Translations under genes and position numbers: made by a program | The notes under the pieces: model-generated | The model's database searches: none | The model's input: only the letters and a program-made list of their open reading frames with translations | Told to the model about the DNA's origin: nothing | Assembly (NCBI GenBank): GCA_964495595.1 | Contig: CAZBWH010000015.1 | Span: 1 to 48,187 of the forward strand | DNA from: CALMFQ01 sp964495595 | Lineage (GTDB): Bacteria > Pseudomonadota > Gammaproteobacteria > Burkholderiales > SCOH01 | Direction of reading: 5' to 3' | DNA length: 48,187 bases | Shown here: in pieces, positions 24,919 to 32,468 of the stretch | Layout of the letters: every line of letters starts with the position of its first letter | How positions within the stretch are numbered: the stretch's first letter is position 1

Positions 24919-25560
24919 ATGTTCGCTCGTTTCATGCCTCAGGAAGGCAAATTTTTCGAACTTTTCAACGCTCACACCGAGCAGGCAGTACTGGCTGCCC
25001 ACAAGACGCTCGAACTGATCAACAACCTGAACGGCGAACGGCGACAACTGGAATCCCTGGTCACCACCATCGAATCGGCCGAGCATCGCGCCGATACGGT
25101 AACCCATGAAACCATTGCCCTGCTCAACAAAACCTTCATCACACCCTTTGACCGCGACGAAATCCATCAACTGATCAGCGCGATGGATGACATCGTCGAC
25201 GTGATTCATAGTCTGGCTCAAACCCTGACCATGTATGACGTGCGGCGCGCCACCCAGGAAATGCTGCAGCTGGCGGAAATCAATATTTCGGCGGTGGATC
25301 GAGTGCGCTACGGGGTTGGCCTGCTGAAAACGCCAGGCGAACATGCGCAGGACATTCTGCGCACCTGCAAGGAGATCGACAAACTGGAAGGCGATGGCGA
25401 CCGCGTGATGCGTGGCGCAATATCCCGCCTGTTCCGCGACGAGCAGGACGTGCGGGAACTGATCAAACTGAAGGCAGTGTACGAGCTGCTGGAAACCGTC
25501 ACCGACCGGTGCATGTCCGTTGCCAACCAACTCGAAGCCATCGTGCTCGAAAATACCTGA
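24919..25560 (+). CDS. PhoU-like DUF47 phosphate transport regulator
   Basis: A 213-residue all-helical protein of the DUF47/YkaA family, starting at ATG 24919 after a GGAAAG box. HADTVTHETIALLNKTFITPFDRDEIHQL (in parts: EHRADTVTHE, PFDRDEIHQL) and MDDIVDVIH are the metal-coordinating E/D-rich helices shared with PhoU. LEGDGDRVMRGAISRLF is the second half of the duplicated three-helix bundle. Such proteins accompany Pit transporters and probably modulate them. The Pit gene begins 9 bases later, so the two form an operon. Confidence 0.92.
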   Translation: MFARFMPQEGKFFELFNAHTEQAVLAAHKTLELINNLNGERRQLESLVTTIESAEHRADTVTHETIALLNKTFITPFDRDEIHQLISAMDDIVDVIHSLAQTLTMYDVRRATQEMLQLAEINISAVDRVRYGVGLLKTPGEHAQDILRTCKEIDKLEGDGDRVMRGAISRLFRDEQDVRELIKLKAVYELLETVTDRCMSVANQLEAIVLENT

Positions 25561-25569
25561 GGCAAGACC

Positions 25570-26577
25570 ATGACCGGAATGGAAATCAGCCTGGGAGTGG
25601 TGATTCTCCTGATCGGGCTGGCACTGGCGTTCGACTTCATGAACGGTTTTCACGATGCCGCCAACTCGATCGCGACCATTGTCTCAACCGGCGTGCTGCG
25701 GCCACAACATGCGGTGTTGTGGGCTGCGTTCTTCAACTTTGTCGCGGTGTTCGTATTTCATCTCAAGGTCGCCACCACGATCGGCAAAGGCACCATCGAC
25801 CCTGCCATCGTCGACCAGTACGTACTGTTTGGTGCCCTGATCGGTGCAATTGCCTGGAACGTGATCACCTGGTATTTCGGCATTCCGTCATCCTCGTCAC
25901 ACGCACTGATCGGCGGACTGGTAGGTGCAGCGCTGGTCAAGGCCGGGCCTGAAGCACTGGTCACGTCCGGGCTGATCAAGACCATCGCCTTCATTTTCGT
26001 CGCTCCACTGCTAGGGTTTGTCTTGGGGTCGGTGATGATGCTTGCCGTGTCATGGATATTCTTCCGCTCGACGCCAGGCCATGTGGACAAGTGGTTCCGG
26101 CGACTGCAGCTGGTATCTGCCGGCCTCTACAGTCTGGGGCACGGTGGCAATGATGCGCAGAAAACCATTGGTATCATCTGGCTGGTCCTGATCGCCGCCG
26201 GTATGTCCAACACCAACGAAGGGGTACCGACCTGGGTCATCGTCGCCTGTTACTGCACCATTGCAGCCGGCACCATGTTCGGCGGCTGGCGCATCGTGAA
26301 AACGATGGGACAACGGCTGACCAAACTCAAGCCGGTCGGCGGTTTCTGCGCCGAAACCGGCGGAGCGATCACCCTGTTTCTGGCCTCAGCGCTCGGCATC
26401 CCGGTATCCACCACCCACACCATCACCGGCGCCATCGTCGGCGTCGGAGCCTCGCGGCGCTTCTCTTCGGTACGCTGGGGAGTGGCCGGGGGCATCGTCT
26501 GGGCCTGGATTCTGACCATTCCCGCCAGTGCACTGGTTGCAGCCCTGGCCTGGCATGCAGGCCGAATGCTGTTCTGA
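25570..26577 (+). CDS. Inorganic phosphate transporter, PiT family
   Basis: A 335-residue integral membrane protein with about 10 hydrophobic helices. The two inverted PiT signatures are present: DFMNGFHDAANSIATIVSTG in the first half and GLYSLGHGGNDAQKTIGII in the second, containing the essential GxNDA/HDAANS residues. PSSSSHALIGGLVGAAL and PVSTTHTITGAIVGVGA are the paired helix-loop repeats. It imports phosphate as a metal-phosphate complex with protons. It follows its DUF47 partner by 9 bases. The length fits the short bacterial PiT branch. Confidence 0.94.
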   Translation: MTGMEISLGVVILLIGLALAFDFMNGFHDAANSIATIVSTGVLRPQHAVLWAAFFNFVAVFVFHLKVATTIGKGTIDPAIVDQYVLFGALIGAIAWNVITWYFGIPSSSSHALIGGLVGAALVKAGPEALVTSGLIKTIAFIFVAPLLGFVLGSVMMLAVSWIFFRSTPGHVDKWFRRLQLVSAGLYSLGHGGNDAQKTIGIIWLVLIAAGMSNTNEGVPTWVIVACYCTIAAGTMFGGWRIVKTMGQRLTKLKPVGGFCAETGGAITLFLASALGIPVSTTHTITGAIVGVGASRRFSSVRWGVAGGIVWAWILTIPASALVAALAWHAGRMLF

Positions 26578-26659
26578 CCGCAGCCACGGCGTTTGGCACG
26601 CCACAGCACGGCAAGGCCGGAATGGCCATTGGTGCAGGCTGGCAAGCTATACTCCTGCA

Positions 26660-28540
26660 ATGAATCCTGCGTCCACTGTTCGCCCGCTCCTCTGGCTTTC
26701 GCTGGCCTTGCTGTTGCTGGCAACGGCCTTGCGCCCGCTGCATGCCAGGCAGATCGGATTCAATGAAACGGACCAGCAGCTGTCATTGAGCCATGCACTG
26801 GACTTTGCTCCCGCTGCCGATGCGCGTCGCGAACTGGATGTCGCGCATGCCATTCCACCGTCTGCCTGGCGCGCCAGCCAAAGCGACAACCTGAACCTGA
26901 GCTACGAAAGCCGCCCCTACTGGTTCCGGATTACGCTGCGCAATACCTCTGCCAACCCGCTTGAACGGCATCTGGAAATCGCCTACCCGGTGCTGGATTA
27001 CATGGATGTATTCGCCACCTCCGAGGCCGGCACCTACCTTCACTGGCAACTTGGCGACAAATATCCGTTCACTTCACGCGCCATCTGGCATCGCAACCTG
27101 ATCATTCCGCTGCACTTTGAACCAGGGGAAACGCTGACCCTGCATTTCAGGGTGCAGACTTCAAGTGCCCTGCAGCTTCCGGTCATCCTGTGGGATCCGA
27201 TTACCCGCAATGCACATGATCAGCGGGAAAACATGCTGTTCGGGCTGTATTTCGGCTGCATGATCGTGATGCTGATCTACAACATGCTGCTGTTTCTGGG
27301 TATCCGTGACTGGAATTACCTTACCTATATTCTCTGGACCAGTTGCATGACCGCATTCATGGCCGCATTGAATGGACTGGCCTTCCAGTACCTGTGGCCG
27401 GAAGCGACCGAATGGAACGATCAGAGCATCGTGGTGCTGCTATCACTGGCCACCGTTTTCGGCGCCTGGTTCAATCTGACGTTCCTGCAACTCCCCACCC
27501 ATCTGCCACGCGCCTCCTGGCTGATGCGCATGACCATGCTGCTGTCCCTGATCGCTGCAAGCGCGGCGTTCTGGCTCCCGTATCAGTTGGCCATCCAGTT
27601 CACCATTTTCAACGCGATGGCCTGCATTCTGATCATCATGGTGGCCGCCATCCGACTCTGGATGAGAGGGTTCAAGCCGGCACGCCTGCTGGTGCTCTCT
27701 TGGTCATCCGTATTGATGGGCGGGACAATCCTGGCGCTCAACAAGTTCGGCATCCTGCCCCGCAACCTGTTTACCGAATATGCCGCGCAAGCCGGGTCTG
27801 CCCTGGAAGTCGTGCTGCTCTCGCTGGCCATGGCCGATCGTTTCAACCGGGAGCGACGGCAGGGCGAGCGCTCCCGCAAAGACATGCTGCTAGCCCAGCA
27901 GGCCCTGCTGGAGACACAGCGGCAACAGAACGAGCAGCTTGAGCGCCGGGTACTTGAACGAACCGAAGCGCTGGAAGCCGCCAATCGCCAGCTGCAACGG
28001 ATGAGCACCACCGACGCCTTGACCGGCCTGCACAACCGGCGCTATTTCGACCAGGCCTACCAAAGCGAGCTCAAGCGGACACACCGCGATGGCGGGGACT
28101 TGTCGCTCCTGCTGCTTGACATCGATCATTTCAAGCGGATCAACGACACCTGGGGGCACGCGGCCGGAGACCATTGCCTGCAGCAGGTTGCCCAGGCGCT
28201 CAGCCAGGCGATCAGGCGTGATACGGATACGCTGGCGCGCATCGGCGGCGAGGAATTCTGCGTATTGCTCCCCCACACCAACGCCGCAGGAGCCGTCTAT
28301 CTGGCCGATGCGATGCGCAAGGCCGTCGCTGAACTGCCGGTCGAGTTCAATGGCCAGCCGATCCCGCTGACCATCAGCATCGGAGTAGCGTCCAGCAGCC
28401 AGCAAATCCCGTCACCGTCCGACCAGATGTTAAGCCTGGCCGACAAGGCGCTTTACCAGTCAAAACAGGCCGGGCGCAACCGTGTCACCCTGTTCGACCC
28501 GGGCGCAAAGGCGTTTACAAACTCGGAACAAAGCCTATAA
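26660..28540 (+). CDS. 7TM-DISM membrane receptor with GGDEF diguanylate cyclase
   Basis: A 626-residue sensor starting at MNPASTVRPLL (26660). A signal helix (LLWLSLALLLLATAL) precedes a periplasmic 7TMR-DISM extracellular domain (about 35-185, with YWFRITLRNTSANPLERHLE). Seven membrane helices follow (about 190-395), then a short coiled coil (LERRVLERTEALEAANRQLQ) and a GGDEF domain. The active site is ARIGGEEFCVLLP, a functional GGEEF variant. The inhibitory RxxD site (RDTD) lies five residues before it. The protein should make cyclic di-GMP in response to a periplasmic ligand, perhaps a carbohydrate. Its final codons overlap the promoter for the ahcY riboswitch. Confidence 0.92.
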   Translation: MNPASTVRPLLWLSLALLLLATALRPLHARQIGFNETDQQLSLSHALDFAPAADARRELDVAHAIPPSAWRASQSDNLNLSYESRPYWFRITLRNTSANPLERHLEIAYPVLDYMDVFATSEAGTYLHWQLGDKYPFTSRAIWHRNLIIPLHFEPGETLTLHFRVQTSSALQLPVILWDPITRNAHDQRENMLFGLYFGCMIVMLIYNMLLFLGIRDWNYLTYILWTSCMTAFMAALNGLAFQYLWPEATEWNDQSIVVLLSLATVFGAWFNLTFLQLPTHLPRASWLMRMTMLLSLIAASAAFWLPYQLAIQFTIFNAMACILIIMVAAIRLWMRGFKPARLLVLSWSSVLMGGTILALNKFGILPRNLFTEYAAQAGSALEVVLLSLAMADRFNRERRQGERSRKDMLLAQQALLETQRQQNEQLERRVLERTEALEAANRQLQRMSTTDALTGLHNRRYFDQAYQSELKRTHRDGGDLSLLLLDIDHFKRINDTWGHAAGDHCLQQVAQALSQAIRRDTDTLARIGGEEFCVLLPHTNAAGAVYLADAMRKAVAELPVEFNGQPIPLTISIGVASSSQQIPSPSDQMLSLADKALYQSKQAGRNRVTLFDPGAKAFTNSEQSL

Positions 28541-28541
28541 T
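28514..28541 (+). promoter_or_regulatory. Sigma70 promoter for the SAH riboswitch and ahcY
   Basis: TTTACA (28514-28519) and a perfect TATAAT (28536-28541) are spaced by 16 bases. The promoter lies inside the last codons and stop of the diguanylate cyclase gene. Transcription would begin about 28548, only a few bases before the riboswitch. Confidence 0.75.
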
Positions 28542-28551
28542 CGGCTCCCTA

Positions 28552-28610
28552 CCGAGGAGCGCTGCGAGACGTTCTTGTCCCAGGCTCGGCTGCATCAACC
28601 GCGCTCACCT
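28552..28610 (+). ncRNA. S-adenosylhomocysteine riboswitch
   Basis: The sequence carries the conserved SAH aptamer core: CCGAGGAGCGCTGC at the 5' side, CAGGCTCGG in the middle and AACCGCGCTCACC at the 3' side. CCGAG (28552-28556) pairs with CTCGG (28585-28589). GAGCGC (28557-28562) pairs with GCGCTC (28601-28606) to give the pseudoknot. It precedes ahcY by about 80 bases, the standard location, where binding of S-adenosylhomocysteine increases expression of the enzyme that removes it. A close promoter start supports a compact leader. Confidence 0.92.
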
Positions 28611-28680
28611 GACTAAACCCGTGCCGGGCACGGGATGCTTAGGTGAGTCCGCATCCCCCCCGGCCACACGTATCCAGGAG
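28604..28680 (+). promoter_or_regulatory. Expression platform and ribosome binding site of ahcY
   Basis: CTCACCT (28604-28610), partly in the aptamer pseudoknot, is complementary to AGGTGAG (28641-28647). Between them is a perfect hairpin CCCGTGC-CGG-GCACGGG (28618-28634). GGGATGC (28632-28638) can also pair with GCATCCC (28651-28657), enclosing AGGTGAG in its loop. The ribosome binding site AGGAG is at 28676-28680, 8 bases before the GTG. There is no T tract, so control is probably at translation or RNA folding and not by intrinsic termination (inference). Confidence 0.5.
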
Positions 28681-28688
28681 TACACGCT

Positions 28689-30092
<1,404 letters not shown>

Positions 30093-30115
30093 GCGCCTGT
30101 ACCAGTTGGTTTACG

Positions 30116-30146
30116 AACGAGACAGGCCGGAAAACCTGTCTCGTTT
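30116..30146 (+). terminator. Hairpin between ahcY and metF
   Basis: A perfect 11-bp stem AACGAGACAGG / CCTGTCTCGTT with an 8-base loop, followed only by TTTCAC. The short T run suggests weak termination or mRNA end protection, with partial read-through to metF, whose ATG lies within 20 bases. Confidence 0.6.
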
Positions 30147-30161
30147 CACATGGGGATGATC

Positions 30162-31007
30162 ATGACCTCGCAACACACTCTCAGCTTTGAATTTTTTCCG
30201 CCCAAGACACCCGAGGGTACGGAAAAACTGCGCGCCACCCGCCAGCAACTGGCCGCGCTGAAGCCGGATTATTTTTCCGTCACCTTCGGCGCCGGCGGAA
30301 CAACCCAGGACGGCACGCTCTCGGCCGTGGTCGAGATTCAGCAAGCCGGCCTGCAGGCCGCGCCACACCTGTCGTGCATCGGCTCGACGCGGGAAAAAAT
30401 TGGCGAATTGCTACATACCTACCGGGCACACGACATCCAGCGCATCGTTGCGCTGCGCGGCGACATCCCGTCAGGCATGGTGGAAATCGGCGAATTGCGC
30501 TACGCCAACGAACTGGTGGAATTCATCCGTGCCGAACATGGCGACTGGTTCCACATCGAAGTGGCCGCCTACCCTGAGTACCACCCGCAGGCGCCATCGG
30601 CCCAGGCCGATATTGCCCATTTTGTACGCAAAGCCAAGGCAGGAGCCAATTCAGCGATCACCCAGTATTTTTTCAATGCCGACGCTTACTTTGCCTTTGT
30701 TGACGAAGTCAGCAAGCAAGGCGTTGATATCCCGATCGTGCCGGGAATCATGCCGATCAGCAATTTTGGCCAACTGGCCCGTTTCTCTGACGCTTGCGGC
30801 GCAGAAATTCCGCGCTGGTTGCGATTGAAGCTGCAGGGGCTGGGGGAAGACATTGCGTCGATCAGGGATCTCGGGCTGGATGTGGTAGCCGGTCTGTGCG
30901 AAAAACTGCTGGCAGGCGGCGCACCCGGACTGCACTTCTACACACTGAACACTGCGGCAACCGTCACCGAAATCTGGCGACGCGCAGGGCTGTCATCCAC
31001 CCGGTAA
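30162..31007 (+). CDS. metF: 5,10-methylenetetrahydrofolate reductase
   Basis: A 281-residue flavoprotein. I chose ATG 30162, which has GGGG six bases upstream; ATGs at 30150 and 30156 are in frame. FEFFPPKTPEG, VTFGAGGTTQDGT, APHLSCIG, VALRGDIPSG and the flavin-binding AAYPEYHP and TQYFFNADAY motifs are in the expected order. It reduces methylenetetrahydrofolate to methyltetrahydrofolate, which provides methyl groups for remaking methionine from the homocysteine produced by AhcY. The ahcY-metF order is common in proteobacteria. Confidence 0.96.
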   Translation: MTSQHTLSFEFFPPKTPEGTEKLRATRQQLAALKPDYFSVTFGAGGTTQDGTLSAVVEIQQAGLQAAPHLSCIGSTREKIGELLHTYRAHDIQRIVALRGDIPSGMVEIGELRYANELVEFIRAEHGDWFHIEVAAYPEYHPQAPSAQADIAHFVRKAKAGANSAITQYFFNADAYFAFVDEVSKQGVDIPIVPGIMPISNFGQLARFSDACGAEIPRWLRLKLQGLGEDIASIRDLGLDVVAGLCEKLLAGGAPGLHFYTLNTAATVTEIWRRAGLSSTR

Positions 31008-31112
31008 GCCAGCGACTGGCCGGCGCACAAATCGTTTACCCCCTCGTTGGCAAGTTCTCCTATAGTGAATTGCGCGGGAAAGCCGCCCGCGATTTTCCTA
31101 GCCGAGGGGGCC

Positions 31113-32450
31113 ATGTCTTCACTCAAGCCATTCAAGCACAGCCTTTGCCTGGGGCTACTTTGCCTGGGCATGCACGGCACTGCAGCCGGCGCCGCAGCCG
31201 ACGATATCAATCAAGCCGAACAACTGGTTCTCCAGGGGCGAGCCGCCGAGGCACTGCCCTTGTTGCTGCCACACGAACTGAATCAGGCAGGCGATTCACA
31301 CTATGACTACCTGCTAGGCACCGCCTGGCTGGAAAGCAATGACCCGGCCCGCGCCAGCCTGACACTGGAACGCAGCCTGCACCGCAACCCCAACCACGCG
31401 GGTGCCCGGCTGGAAATGGGGCGTGCCTATTTCGCCATGGGCGACTACAGCCGTTCCAGAGCCGAATTTGAAGCCCTGCAGAAGCTTGCCCCGCCCCCTG
31501 CGGCCCGCGAAGCCATTCAGGCGTATCTGGAGGAAATTGAACGCAGACAGACGGCTGCCCGCACTCGGATCAATGCGTATCTCGAATCGGCATTCGGCCG
31601 CGATGGCAACATCAACTTTGCCACCAGCAAAACGACTGTATTCGTACCGATTTTCAATAGCGATCTGACGCTGAACAGCGACAGCACGGCACGCGCCGAC
31701 AATGCCGGAATCTTCGCTGCTGGCGCTGAGCTGAGCCATTCGGTCACTGACCGGATCAATGTCTTCTTCGGCGCCGACGCACGCTATCGCAATTTTGTTC
31801 ACCACAAGGACAGCAACTTCGGCACCGCTGCAGCCAGAACCGGCGCCAGCTTTGGCCCGCAGAGCAGCCAGATCAGAATCATGGCCAATGCGGAAAAGCT
31901 GCGCCAGAACCAGCAACCGGCACGCGATTCGGCCGGCGGGGCCCTGGAGTGGCGCTGGATGCCAGTAGCGAGCACGGCTATCACCCCGTTCATTCAGTAC
32001 AACCGACTACGCTACCGGCAAGAAAGCAACACGGCCAACGACGCCGCACAGACTATCGGCGGGCTCGGTTGGCTGGAGTCGCTGGGCGGCAACCGGACAA
32101 TGCTGTTTCTGGCCGCATTTGGCGGGAAGGAAAATGCGCTCAACCAGCGCGCCGACGGTGACAAGCGACTGCTGGGCACCCGGCTGGCATGGCAGACCGG
32201 ATTGCTGCCGACACTCGATGGCTATGTGTCAGCCGGCGCACAGCGCGGCCACTATGACGTCCGGAATCTGGCATTCGACCGGACCCGGCTGGACATCCAG
32301 ATGGAAGCCTCTGCCGGCCTGGTCTGGCGAGCCTGGGGGCCTTTGTCGGTCAGGCCGAGCCTCAATCTCACCCGCAACCGATCCAATATCGAAATCAACG
32401 ACTATCGGCGCACTGAGTATCTGCTGACAGTTCGCTACGACATTCGCTGA
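31113..32450 (+). CDS. TPR-domain outer-membrane beta-barrel, Slam / type XI secretion-like (DUF560)
   Basis: A 445-residue protein starting at ATG 31113 after a GAGGGGG box; 22 further upstream codons are open but not signal-like. A signal peptide (about 1-28, HSLCLGLLCLGMHGTAAGAA) is followed by TPR-type helices (about 30-145: ADDINQAEQLVLQGRAAEAL, ASLTLERSLHRNPNHAGARL, MGRAYFAMGDYSRSRAEFEA). From about 150 there are alternating strands ending YRRTEYLLTVRYDIR, a barrel closing strand. Periplasmic TPR plus a C-terminal barrel is the Slam/DUF560 architecture, which exports TbpB-like cargo. The next gene, 18 bases on, encodes a protein with TbpB-like C-terminal domains, strengthening the call. 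Confidence 0.75.
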   Translation: MSSLKPFKHSLCLGLLCLGMHGTAAGAAADDINQAEQLVLQGRAAEALPLLLPHELNQAGDSHYDYLLGTAWLESNDPARASLTLERSLHRNPNHAGARLEMGRAYFAMGDYSRSRAEFEALQKLAPPPAAREAIQAYLEEIERRQTAARTRINAYLESAFGRDGNINFATSKTTVFVPIFNSDLTLNSDSTARADNAGIFAAGAELSHSVTDRINVFFGADARYRNFVHHKDSNFGTAAARTGASFGPQSSQIRIMANAEKLRQNQQPARDSAGGALEWRWMPVASTAITPFIQYNRLRYRQESNTANDAAQTIGGLGWLESLGGNRTMLFLAAFGGKENALNQRADGDKRLLGTRLAWQTGLLPTLDGYVSAGAQRGHYDVRNLAFDRTRLDIQMEASAGLVWRAWGPLSVRPSLNLTRNRSNIEINDYRRTEYLLTVRYDIR

Positions 32451-32468
32451 CCTGCGCCGGAGCCCAAC

